NCBI RefSeq assembly: GCF_019711195.1
Contig: NZ_CP081299.1
Coordinates: 5,738,501 to 5,802,500, forward strand
Length of the DNA stretch: 64,000 nucleotides
Reading direction: 5' to 3'
From: Dyadobacter sp. NIV53
GTDB lineage: Bacteria; Bacteroidota; Bacteroidia; Cytophagales; Spirosomataceae
In this document: piece after piece, positions 55,277 to 64,000 of the stretch
Numbering within the stretch: position 1 is the first letter of the stretch
Layout: every line of letters starts with the position of its first letter
Translations under genes and position numbers: made by a program
The notes under the pieces: model-generated
Databases searched by the model: none
What the model saw: the letters and a program-made list of their open reading frames with translations, nothing else
Told to the model about the DNA's origin: nothing

Positions 55277-57955
55277 ATGAAATTAAATCAAAAGTTCCCG
55301 GATCCGGCATCCGGACAGCCGCCCCGTTATCTGACATCACTGCTCAACCGGCTGATTGCGCCACACCTGCGTGAACAGGTCCTTGGTGACCTTCAGGAAC
55401 GCTACACCCGCAGGGCATCGGTTCACGGAAAAGACAAAGCTAAAAGACGCTACCTGATAGAAGCATTGGCTTACATGCGGCCGGTCTTCATCAGGAGACA
55501 AAAGAACGAATTTCCATCACCGGTTTTTTTAGGCCCCTATATGATAAAAAACTATTTCAAAATCGCGTTTCGAAACCTTGTTAAAAATAAGGGCATTTCA
55601 GCCATCAATATCTTCGGGCTTGCACTGGGTATCTTATGCTGTCTTTTTATTTTCCTTTGGGTTCAGGACGAAAAGCGGGTTGATAATTTTCACGACAGGG
55701 GACAAGATCTGTTTGCGGTATACGAAACGACCACTTCAAATGGAAAAGTGAATGGGTCCTATTCCACCTCCTTTCTAGTAGCTCCGGGTTCAAGTAATCC
55801 TTCTTTTGCGCTGGAAAACATGAATGAGTCAATTCCTGAAGTCGAATATCAGGCTTACTACGCCACGGGTTATGAGCTTCCCTGGGGCCATCCGGAAACA
55901 TTTCAGGTGGGAGAGAAAAAGGTAAAACTGGATGGTTCGAGAGCGGGAAGGGATTTCTTCAAAATTTTCAGTTATAAGCTTATTGAAGGGACGGCTGAGA
56001 CAGCGTTGAATGACATTGGAGGCGTGGCTATTTCAAAACGAATGGCGGAGATGTTCTTTGGAAGCCCGGCCAAAGCCATGGGAAAAACGATGCGTTATGA
56101 AAGCCGCCTGAATTTTAAAGTTACCGCCGTTTTTGATAATATTCCCCGCAATAGCTCGCTGAGGTTTGATTATTTATTCAATTGGGAAGCGCAAAAGACC
56201 AAACTTGAATTTGCTTCAAATGAAATCCGTTCCTATCTGAAACTCTCCCAAAGTGCGGATGTTGCCAAAGTTGAGGGTAAAATCAATAATTATCTGGCGA
56301 AACGTCTTGAGAAAAGAAAAGGGGTAGAGCGGCGTGCAGGTCTCATAAAATTTTCGGATCAGTATCTTTATGGCTCTTTTGAAGATGGAAAACCCCAGGG
56401 CGGGCGCATTGAATACGTAAGAATTTTTAGTGGTGCAGGCTTTTTTATACTGCTTATTGCCTGTATCAATTTTATGAATTTGTCAACGGCCCGTTCTGTG
56501 AAACGGGCGAGGGAGGTGGGTTTACGAAAAGTGGTCGGATCGTCCAGAATGAGTCTTGTGCTGCAATTTTTCGGAGAATCGCTTCTTTTCTCTTTTTTGG
56601 CAATGCTTATTTCACTGGTATTTTTAATCTTGCTTCTGTCTGCTTTTAATGATCTTACCGGTAAAGAAATCGGTTTCCCGATTGCCGAACCATCTTTTTG
56701 GTTGTTTTTAATCATCCTGCTGCTGTTAACCGGGATTGCAGCTGGAAGTTATCCTGCATTATATCTCTCCTCTCTCAAACCAGTGCGGATTTTAAAAGGT
56801 ATGGTCCGTTTTACACAGGGCGGATTGTGGTTCAGGCAGGGACTGACGGTTTTTCAGTTTGCGATGTCAATCCTGCTCCTTATTGCCACAATTGTTATTT
56901 CCCAGCAAACACGTTTTGTTCAGAATACACATTTGGGATACGACCGGCAGGACCTGATTTATGTCCGCATAGAAGGGAAATTGTCATCAAAAAATAATTA
57001 TTTGTTATTCAAAAATCGTGTTTCGCAACTTGCCGGCGTGACCATGGTTGACCGGTCCACAGAGGCACCGCATGATATGGGTTTTTCCGTAGCGGATGCA
57101 ATTGACTGGCAGGGAAAAGAGAAAAATGCATCCGTGTATTTCAGCCCGGCTTCGGTAGGGATGGACTTTGTGAAGCTGATGAACCTGGAAATTGCAGCGG
57201 GGCGTGACTTTTCAAAAGACATGGCAACTGATTCAACGGATGCTTTCCTGGTCAACGAGGAGGCCATAAGACAAATGGGCCTGAAAAATCCGATTGGTAA
57301 ATGGATTTCAGCATGGAAAAAGAAAGGGCATATTATTGGTATCCTCAAAGATTTTCACACGCAATCGCTGCATGAGAAGATCAAGCCGCTGGTTATTGAT
57401 GTAAAGGAAAATGAATATTTTGGTGTAATTCTTATTCGTACCAAACCTGGAAAGACCAGGGAAGCACTCGCAGGAATCGGTGCTGTCTACAAAGAAATCA
57501 ACCCTGATTATCCTTTTAGTTATCAGTTTCTTGATCAGGAATTTGATAAACTTTATCGTAGCGAACAACTGATTGCCAAACTTTCGAACCTGCTGGCACC
57601 ACTCGCAATCCTGATTTCAAGCCTGGGATTACTTGGCCTTGCACTTTTTTCGGCAGAGCAGCGCATCAAGGAAATTGGAATAAGAAAAGTCCTGGGTGCT
57701 TCCATTGCAGGCGTAGTAACGCTACTTTCCAGGGATTTTTTAAAACTTGTTGTCATTGCGATTTGTGTGGCCACTCCGGTAGGATGGTACGTAATGAACA
57801 GATGGCTTGAAGGCTTTGCCTATAAAATCCATATCGAATGGTGGGTATTTGCAGTATCAGCTGCCCTGGTAATGGCCATTGCCATTTTTACTGTGTCGTT
57901 TCAAAGTATCAAAGCGGCTTTGCTGAATCCGGTTAAAAGCCTTCGAAGCGAATAA
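55277..57955 (+). CDS. FtsX/MacB-type ABC permease with N-terminal prefix domain
   Basis: 892 aa permease-like protein. Residues 1-80 form the 'permease prefix' domain (PPRYLTSLLNRLIAPHLREQ, LGDLQERYTRR). Two FtsX-MacB units follow: TM1 near INIFGLALGILCCLFIFLW, a periplasmic domain, then three TMs (FFILLIACINFMNLSTARS onward); the second repeat has LTVFQFAMSILLLIATIVI and ends with three more TMs and the AALLNPVKSLRSE tail. No ATPase is encoded next to it. Members may act in mechanotransmission or drug/peptide export. Confidence 0.92.
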   Translation: MKLNQKFPDPASGQPPRYLTSLLNRLIAPHLREQVLGDLQERYTRRASVHGKDKAKRRYLIEALAYMRPVFIRRQKNEFPSPVFLGPYMIKNYFKIAFRNLVKNKGISAINIFGLALGILCCLFIFLWVQDEKRVDNFHDRGQDLFAVYETTTSNGKVNGSYSTSFLVAPGSSNPSFALENMNESIPEVEYQAYYATGYELPWGHPETFQVGEKKVKLDGSRAGRDFFKIFSYKLIEGTAETALNDIGGVAISKRMAEMFFGSPAKAMGKTMRYESRLNFKVTAVFDNIPRNSSLRFDYLFNWEAQKTKLEFASNEIRSYLKLSQSADVAKVEGKINNYLAKRLEKRKGVERRAGLIKFSDQYLYGSFEDGKPQGGRIEYVRIFSGAGFFILLIACINFMNLSTARSVKRAREVGLRKVVGSSRMSLVLQFFGESLLFSFLAMLISLVFLILLLSAFNDLTGKEIGFPIAEPSFWLFLIILLLLTGIAAGSYPALYLSSLKPVRILKGMVRFTQGGLWFRQGLTVFQFAMSILLLIATIVISQQTRFVQNTHLGYDRQDLIYVRIEGKLSSKNNYLLFKNRVSQLAGVTMVDRSTEAPHDMGFSVADAIDWQGKEKNASVYFSPASVGMDFVKLMNLEIAAGRDFSKDMATDSTDAFLVNEEAIRQMGLKNPIGKWISAWKKKGHIIGILKDFHTQSLHEKIKPLVIDVKENEYFGVILIRTKPGKTREALAGIGAVYKEINPDYPFSYQFLDQEFDKLYRSEQLIAKLSNLLAPLAILISSLGLLGLALFSAEQRIKEIGIRKVLGASIAGVVTLLSRDFLKLVVIAICVATPVGWYVMNRWLEGFAYKIHIEWWVFAVSAALVMAIAIFTVSFQSIKAALLNPVKSLRSE

Positions 57956-58488
57956 TTGCAAGGTGAGGCAGCTTCTCCGGCATGTCCGGGGAAGCTGCGC
58001 AGTTCCAGCTCCATATTTGAAATAATAAATTTTCTAACATATTTATCGTAGCTGTAATGAAAATAAGTCTGAGGAGATAACTCACCTGCAATAGCCTGTT
58101 TTCTTCTAAAAGGCAGTAAGTGTTATGGTATAGTTTATATCAAGTTGTTTGCAAAACCTGTACAATTTCATCAGCTGATTGTCTGGATCATTTTAGCCCG
58201 TACACTTAAAATGTCCTTAAATTACCAGGCAAAAAGAGCATGCCATTTCATATAATTTTATGCTTAAACTCCTTGAAATTAAAGAAACGTGTTTATTGCA
58301 TAATTTTTTGGAAAAGATGTATTTATTTCGAATAAAAACTGTGTAAGACTAAAAATACACAAGTATATATTTCATTAATTAAAAATAACCAAATAATTAT
58401 TCTTGATTCTAGCGGATTAGCATAGATAATTTTTAAACGTATCTACTAAATGCTATATTTAGGAAATATTAATTAATTGCTCATTTTT
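57956..58488. other. AT-rich intergenic region with one strong hairpin
   Basis: A 13-bp stem at 57968-57998 (gcagcttctccgg / ccggggaagctgc type, loop catgt) follows the permease gene and likely ends its mRNA. The remaining ~490 bases are very AT-rich with no coding signal; the last 100 bases presumably carry the sigma-gene promoter, though no exact TAnnTTTG element stands out. Confidence 0.6.
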
Positions 58489-59121
58489 ATGTTGAAACAT
58501 TATAAAAATCAATCTGATACATTGATTTGGGACGATTTCAGAAATGGGAACCCCAATGCTTTCGAATATATTTATCAGACATATTTTCCCACCCTTTATA
58601 ACTACGGATTGCACATTTCCAAGGATGAGGACATTGTAAAGGATTGTATCCAGAATCTTTTCGTTGAAATCTGGAAAAGCCACAGTAATCTGAGTGCAAC
58701 TGATTCTATCAAATATTATCTGATCAAGGCGGTCAGGCGTCATATAAATGCCTCGCTCGCCAGGTCACCGTTTACCGGGCATGGCAATGAAATAGATAAT
58801 AATTATGAGTATCAAACTGTCCTATCGCCAGAATATGAGATGATTAACGGCGAGCGGGAAACGGAAACGAAGCAAAGAATCCGTGATTCGGTGGATAAGC
58901 TTACACCGCGACAACGGGAAGCCATTACCTTAATTTATTTTGAACAATTATCCTACGCCGAAGTATCTTCCATAATGTGCCTGAAAATCCGAACGGTTTA
59001 CAATACAATTCACGCAGCACTAGAGGTCTTAAAAAAGTTACTTTCCAATTTTCCATCCAATTTATACAGTTGTCTTCTATGGCCAATGAGTATGTTGCAA
59101 AATGATTATTTTACAATATAA
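58489..59121 (+). CDS. ECF-type RNA polymerase sigma factor of a FecR/SusC locus
   Basis: 210 aa from the ATG at 58489 (MLKHYKNQS). Region 2: AFEYIYQTYFPTLYNYGLHI and DIVKDCIQNLFVEIWKSH; region 4: LTPRQREAITLIYFEQLSYA with a helix-turn-helix (EVSSIMCLKIRTVYNTIHAA). The next genes are FecR anti-sigma and an STN-domain SusC, the classical cell-surface signalling trio, so this factor should drive the SusCD genes when the receptor is occupied. Confidence 0.93.
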   Translation: MLKHYKNQSDTLIWDDFRNGNPNAFEYIYQTYFPTLYNYGLHISKDEDIVKDCIQNLFVEIWKSHSNLSATDSIKYYLIKAVRRHINASLARSPFTGHGNEIDNNYEYQTVLSPEYEMINGERETETKQRIRDSVDKLTPRQREAITLIYFEQLSYAEVSSIMCLKIRTVYNTIHAALEVLKKLLSNFPSNLYSCLLWPMSMLQNDYFTI

Positions 59122-59242
59122 TGTTTCGATTTGGTCTTGTTTGTTAAAATTAAATGAATCTGTTGTGATTTTATAAGATATTAGGATTTTGTTTGGTAAA
59201 AAGCCCGGTTTGCTTCCATTGTATATTAAAAGCATATCACTT

Positions 59243-60294
59243 ATGAATAGGGCTAATCAATATCAAGCATTCCTTGCAGAAGATTTTGCCTCAGATCCTG
59301 AATTTATCGGATGGGTATTAAATCCTGATGAAGAAAATACGGAACTGTGGCAGTACTGGTTGAGTGCAAATCCGGAAAAGGCGAAAGAAGTGGAAGTGGC
59401 CGTTCAGCTGATCAGGTTTGCCATACCTCAGTATTATCATGCAAAGGATGGTGTGCAGCAGCAGATATGGGAAAATATCTTATTGAATGTCAAAACAGTT
59501 AATTCAATTAAAGTCAGCCCACTTCACCGGTCAGCACCGTTATGGAAAAACTGGAAGCAATGGGCGGCTGTTCTGACCGGGCTTTTATTTCTGGCCGGAA
59601 TGGCATATAAAGTTATCGAAAACAGTAAAACAACGAAATATGCAACCGGGCCTACGGAAACAAAAAGGATACAGTTACCTGACGGCTCAGAAGTAATTTT
59701 AAATGCAAATTCATTTTTGTCCTACCATAAAATCTGGGACAAGGACAACGAAAGAAATGTAAACCTGAGAGGAGAAGCTTTTTTTCGGTCGTACATCAAA
59801 ATGATAATCAGCAGTTTCTGGTCCATACCCAGGATGCAGGCAGTGTAAAAGTTGTAGGTACCAAATTCAATGTTCTCAGCCATAAAGAAAAAACACAGGT
59901 TGTGCTCAATCAGGGAAAAGTCCTTTTCAACCCTGGCGGTGGTGATGATATTGATATGGAACCGGGAGAATTAGTTGAAGTGGTCCATTTCGGTTTTTTC
60001 TCCGGGAACAAGGTTACCAAACGTAAAGTCAATCCTGACGTATATAGTGGATGGGTAGCAGGCCGTTTTGTATTTGACCATACCCCGCTGTCAGAAATTG
60101 CCGGGATAATTGAAGGCAACTTTAATTACCAGGTTGAATTTACTTCTGGTGCAATTGCAGGTAGGGTACTGACATTGGATATGCCCCATAGAGACCTGAA
60201 TCTGCTCTTAAAAACCATCTGTGTAACACACGATCTATCATTAAGCAAAAAAGGAAACATCTTGCTGTTTTCGGAAAATACCGGGAATAATTAA
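59243..60294 (+). pseudogene. FecR-family anti-sigma factor, apparent 1-base frameshift in a poly-T run
   Basis: Inner-membrane anti-sigma that relays the STN signal. The ATG at 59243 (MNRANQYQAF) gives a cytoplasmic domain, a TM (WAAVLTGLLFLAGMAYKVI) and the FecR core start (ATGPTETKRIQLPDGSEVIL, LRGEAFF). The frame is then lost at 7 Ts (59779-59785) and runs to a stop at 59848. In the next frame the family continues (VVHQNDNQQFLVHTQD, VKVVGTKFNVL, FDHTPLSEIAGIIEGNF) to 60294. Eight Ts would restore one 350-aa FecR with its C-terminal STN-like domain. A missing base in the assembly is the simplest reading. Confidence 0.85.
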
Positions 60295-60352
60295 CTACTG
60301 CTTAGCCTGTATATATAGTATCTAACCTTTTATAACCAAACCTTAATCACTC

Positions 60353-63300
60353 ATGAGGACAAATTTATTGAATTGCCCGGGCATAAGCCCGGGAAGGATG
60401 CTTATTGTGTTCATTCTAGGTTTTTTGGTAACGCTTACTGCCGTTGCCCAGACTGGTGAGCGACAGAAATTCTATGCTGCATTAACGGCATCCAAATCAG
60501 AAAAAAGGGAAGCGAACCGCGATCAGGGAAAGATGGTAAGTGTAAAACAAGCGTTGAATGAAGTAGAAATAAAGTACAAAATCGTGTTTGGCTACGAATC
60601 CGGTTTACTGGAAAACCTTGCGGTTCCATCTGAACAATGGGCACGGGTTACGAGTTTAACCACAGCTATGGAAACGTTGCTTAAACCCTACAACCTTACT
60701 TATGGAAAAGTTGAGAAAGGGGTTTATTTTATCAAAAAGAAAACCAGTAAAAAAGAGAAAGAAGAGACGAATCAAATTGAAATGTCTAAACCTTCTGACA
60801 GAGATCAATTGAACATGATTAGTCCTGCTGATAATTCTGCTATGAAAAATGAGGTGAAAGGCAGGGTTATTGATGCAAACGGAGAACCCCTTCCAGGCCT
60901 GAATATTATTATTAAAGGGTCTGCGTCGGGCACAAGTACCAATGTGGATGGTGTGTATTTCATTGAGGTACCATCCCGGGAAAGCGTTCTGATATTTTCT
61001 TTCGTCGGTTTTTTGACACAGGAAATAACCGTTGGCGAAAAGACTGTTATAGATGTTAAACTCCTTACGGATACCAAATTGCTTAGTGAAGTAGTGGTGA
61101 CTGCATTGGGGGTGAAGCGGGAAGAAAGATCTCTTGGTTATTCGGTTCAGGGAATTAAGCCGGAAGGGATGGACGAAGCAAGAGAAACCAATATTGTTAA
61201 TTCCCTTACAGGAAAAATTGCGGGCGTCCAGATCACTAACTCCTCGGGAAATATTGGAGGTTCGTCCAGAATAACAATACGAGGAATTAACTCAATCTCC
61301 GGTAATAACCAACCATTATTTGTGGTGGATGGAACACCCATTGATAATTCCAACTACAATACCGAACAACAGAATACAGGTAATCCGGGCCGTGATTACG
61401 GTAACGCTGCACAGGATATCAATCCGGATGACATTGCCTCCATTTCGATTCTGAAAGGCCCGAGTGCAGCGGCATTGTACGGTTCCAGAGCGGGCAATGG
61501 AGTGATTTTGATCACAACGAAAAGCGGCGAAACAGGGAAGGGGATCGGCGTAACTTTTAACTCAACTACCTCTTTCAGCAGGGCAGCTATTCTTCCGGAT
61601 TTTCAGAACGAATACGGTGGCGGCTTTAAACTCACATTTGATAATTATAAAGGCGTGCCAATAGTAAATACAAATGCCAATAACAGCTGGGGGCCGAAAT
61701 TCGAAGGCCAGCTGGTGAGGCATTGGTGGAGTATGTACCCGGGTGAGCCAGGTTTTGAAAAAACGGCACCGTGGGTTGCAGCACCCAATAACCTGAAGGA
61801 CTTTCTGGATACAGGTGTAAACCTTGGTAATAATGTGGCGATTGCCGGCAGTACCGAAAAATCTACGTTCCGGCTTTCCTATACCAATTTGTACCAAACC
61901 GGTATTATTCCGAATAGTAAACTCAAAAGACATACATTTAGCTTAAGTGCTGATACGAAACTTACGAGTAAACTGACGGCGACAGTTAAGGCCAATTACA
62001 TTAAAACAATTGGTTTCGGAAGACCTGCCACAGGAGAATGGCTGGCTGGGTCACCTAACAATGTGCTTACCTACTGGTATACCTGGTCGCAGAGACAAAT
62101 GGATCCCGCTACCTTAAAAGTTTATAAATCAGAAAGATACCGGCACATGACCTGGAACGTGCGTGGGCCGGAAACCTACATGGTGCAAAGTTTCAACAAC
62201 AACCCGTATTTTACGCTTTACGAAGAATATAACAACGATAGCAGGGACCGGCTTTATGGTAATGTTTCTCTTTCGTATAACCTTTCAAAAGACCTGAAAT
62301 TAACAGGCTGGGCCAGAACCGACCTTTACACTGACAGAAGAGAAGACAGGTCAGGACTTGGCGGTTATGAGCCCAATCGCTACGAAGAGGATGTCATACA
62401 GTTTCAGGAAAACAATTTTGAATTCCTGGCGCAGTATTCAAAGCAGTTAGGTTCGGATTTTAATATCAATGCCAATTTGGGGACAAACCTGAGGCGCTCT
62501 AAATTCAGCCGCAATTTTGGTAGAACAGTAGGAGGCTTAAGTGTACCAAACTTCTTCAATTTAAGTGCTTCAGTCGACCGGCCGATTATTTCAGATGTGA
62601 CCAGAGAACGTTCTGCAACGGGTATTTATGGAAGTTTTAATATGGGATTCCGAAATATCGTTTATGTAGACGGATCACTGCGCAATGACTGGTCTTCCAC
62701 TTTGCCTGTTAATAATAACTCCTATTTGTATCCTGCCCTTTCCACAAGTATTGTATTTACTGACCTGCTGCCGGCGTCAACCGTATTGTCTTTTGGTAAA
62801 CTTCGGGCGGGATGGGCACAGGTAGGAAATGATACAGATCCCTATCGCACCAGCCTGATTTATGAAAGCCAGATAGCGTATGGCAGCTCACCTGCGTATT
62901 CCGTTCCTAATACTCTTAACAATCAGTTGCTGAAACCTGAGCGTACCAGCAGTTACGAAATTGGACTCGATCTTCGCTTCTTCAACAAGCGCGCCGGACT
63001 GGATGTGACGTTTTATAATAATGTAACTACGGACCAGATTATTCCGCTTTCTATTTCTCCTACAACCAGTTACAAAGCAGCAGTTGTCAATGCGGGGAAA
63101 CTGAATAACAAAGGGATTGAATTAATGCTAACAGGAACGCCAGTTTCAATTGAAAATGGTTTTGAATGGAATGTTGCACTTAACTGGGCAAAAAACAAAA
63201 ATAAGGTTATTGAACTGGCAGAAGGACAGGATACCTATGAAATTGGATTTCGTGATGGTGTTTCTGTTGTGGCAAAGGTGGGACAGCCCTACGGAACCCT

Positions 63301-63952
63301 AATCGGGACTGGGATCAAACGCAATGAAAAAGGGGAGAAAATGATTGACCAGACAGGTTTTTACATCAGAGAACCCGGGCATGTGATGGGATCGGTATTG
63401 GCTAGCTTTACAGGCGGACTTACCAATACTTTTTCGTATAAAGGATTTAATCTGAGCACATTGATCGACTTTCAGAAAGGCGGCGATATTTTTACAGAAA
63501 CAATCCGGAATGGTGTCACCAATGGTCAGTTTAAAGAAACCGTTGGACTGAACGATAGAGGAGAACCCAAGAGAAATCTGGTTGCTAACGGAGGTGGTGT
63601 TCGTGGCGAAGGAGTGTTGGCAGATGGTTCAGAAAATACCAAGTATGTTGAAGCGCAAAACTATTTCAAACAATTCGGATCTATTCAGGAGCCTTATGTT
63701 TTTGATGCGAGCTATATCAAATTCAGAGAGCTGAGATTAGGTTATGCTTTCCCTAAAAGACTTTATCAGAAATCGCCTTTCACAAGTGTTTCTTTTTCCC
63801 TTGTGGCCCGTAACGTAGCATTGCTGTTCAGGAATATGCCCCATCTAGACCCATCTGAACTGGCTTACGGATCAGGTAATATTCAGGGTCTGGAGGGAGC
63901 GGCAATACCGGCTCCCAGAACTATGGGTTTTAATATCAAATTCGGCTTATAA
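60353..63952 (+). CDS. SusC/RagA-family TonB-dependent receptor with STN signalling domain
   Basis: 1199 aa outer-membrane importer-transducer. Signal peptide to TAVAQ (about residue 33); STN domain about 60-128 (VSVKQALNEVEIKYKIVF); carboxypeptidase-like regulatory domain about 165-243 (VKGRVIDANGEPLPGLNI); TonB-box-like SEVVVTALG at 246-254; plug with GPSAAALYGSRAGNGVILIT; then the barrel to the C-terminal FNIKFGL. The STN domain contacts the FecR encoded just upstream. Substrate unknown; no hydrolases are visible before the window ends. A SusD gene begins 24 bases later. Confidence 0.96.
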   Translation: MRTNLLNCPGISPGRMLIVFILGFLVTLTAVAQTGERQKFYAALTASKSEKREANRDQGKMVSVKQALNEVEIKYKIVFGYESGLLENLAVPSEQWARVTSLTTAMETLLKPYNLTYGKVEKGVYFIKKKTSKKEKEETNQIEMSKPSDRDQLNMISPADNSAMKNEVKGRVIDANGEPLPGLNIIIKGSASGTSTNVDGVYFIEVPSRESVLIFSFVGFLTQEITVGEKTVIDVKLLTDTKLLSEVVVTALGVKREERSLGYSVQGIKPEGMDEARETNIVNSLTGKIAGVQITNSSGNIGGSSRITIRGINSISGNNQPLFVVDGTPIDNSNYNTEQQNTGNPGRDYGNAAQDINPDDIASISILKGPSAAALYGSRAGNGVILITTKSGETGKGIGVTFNSTTSFSRAAILPDFQNEYGGGFKLTFDNYKGVPIVNTNANNSWGPKFEGQLVRHWWSMYPGEPGFEKTAPWVAAPNNLKDFLDTGVNLGNNVAIAGSTEKSTFRLSYTNLYQTGIIPNSKLKRHTFSLSADTKLTSKLTATVKANYIKTIGFGRPATGEWLAGSPNNVLTYWYTWSQRQMDPATLKVYKSERYRHMTWNVRGPETYMVQSFNNNPYFTLYEEYNNDSRDRLYGNVSLSYNLSKDLKLTGWARTDLYTDRREDRSGLGGYEPNRYEEDVIQFQENNFEFLAQYSKQLGSDFNINANLGTNLRRSKFSRNFGRTVGGLSVPNFFNLSASVDRPIISDVTRERSATGIYGSFNMGFRNIVYVDGSLRNDWSSTLPVNNNSYLYPALSTSIVFTDLLPASTVLSFGKLRAGWAQVGNDTDPYRTSLIYESQIAYGSSPAYSVPNTLNNQLLKPERTSSYEIGLDLRFFNKRAGLDVTFYNNVTTDQIIPLSISPTTSYKAAVVNAGKLNNKGIELMLTGTPVSIENGFEWNVALNWAKNKNKVIELAEGQDTYEIGFRDGVSVVAKVGQPYGTLIGTGIKRNEKGEKMIDQTGFYIREPGHVMGSVLASFTGGLTNTFSYKGFNLSTLIDFQKGGDIFTETIRNGVTNGQFKETVGLNDRGEPKRNLVANGGGVRGEGVLADGSENTKYVEAQNYFKQFGSIQEPYVFDASYIKFRELRLGYAFPKRLYQKSPFTSVSFSLVARNVALLFRNMPHLDPSELAYGSGNIQGLEGAAIPAPRTMGFNIKFGL

Positions 63953-63976
63953 TAACTAAGAAACCAAAAATGATTT

Positions 63977-64000
63977 ATGAAAAAGAAAATGAGAAACATA
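63977..64000 (+). CDS. Start of a SusD-like gene (cut by window end)
   Basis: Only eight codons are visible, MKKKMRNI, a basic start typical of a lipoprotein signal, 24 bases after the SusC stop. Position behind SusC makes a SusD partner very likely. An overlapping ATG at 63970 in another frame is less likely. Confidence 0.6.

Overview
The window looks like chromosome of a Bacteroidota bacterium of the order Cytophagales, close to Dyadobacter/Spirosomataceae. This is inferred from SusC/SusD pairs, STN-domain TonB receptors with ECF sigma/FecR partners, FtsX permeases with a PadR regulator, a porin of the Bacteroidota 'putative porin' type, and a tmRNA tag reading GEYNYAMAA. Most of the window is mid-GC; the stretch at about 49.9-54.3 kb is visibly AT-rich and looks transferred.

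Layout. 1-12.9 kb: a 5'-cut SusC receptor, its SusD lipoprotein, two tandem secreted TolB-propeller/amidohydrolase fusions and an exported M20 peptidase, plausibly one peptide- or amide-scavenging locus. 13.1-18.4 kb: an orphan ECF sigma factor and a TldE-TldD-TldE cluster. 18.6-26.5 kb: a DUF4159-MoxR-DUF58-BatA-type operon ending in two large membrane proteins. 26.5-28.9 kb: an MNT nucleotidyltransferase, a D-2-hydroxyacid dehydrogenase, a toxin-antitoxin pair and a small membrane ORF. 29-35.6 kb (minus): lpxK, porin, miaE, AddB-like nuclease. 35.7-38.5 kb: menC, hemF, tmRNA. 39-48.7 kb: a MetF-like protein, a LytS/LytTR two-component pair (minus), a second toxin-antitoxin pair and a tripartite RND efflux operon. 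48.8-54.8 kb: a SnoaL-like gene, a large palindrome with a relic of a REP-associated transposase, then a low-GC island with a nuclease-RecQ fusion and a membrane-anchored coiled-coil protein, bounded by gene debris. 54.9-58 kb: PadR plus FtsX permease. 58.5-64 kb: ECF sigma, FecR, STN-SusC and the first codons of a SusD.

Main points for a second look. (1) The nuclease-RecQ plus coiled-coil/TM pair is a candidate uncharacterised, possibly defensive, two-gene system. (2) Five copies of an 8-bp motif ending TTCAGT or CTCAGT, at 21-22 bp spacing, stand before both the LytS/LytTR operon and the RND operon, a layout typical of LytTR operators. (3) A REP-like palindrome lies beside a RAYT transposase relic, and at least three other palindromic families occupy intergenic spaces; one has half a copy inside a duplicated tmRNA 3' end. 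(4) Three genes (DUF4159, RecQ, FecR) are each broken by what looks like one missing base in a homopolymer, suggesting undercalled homopolymers in the assembly rather than three real mutations.
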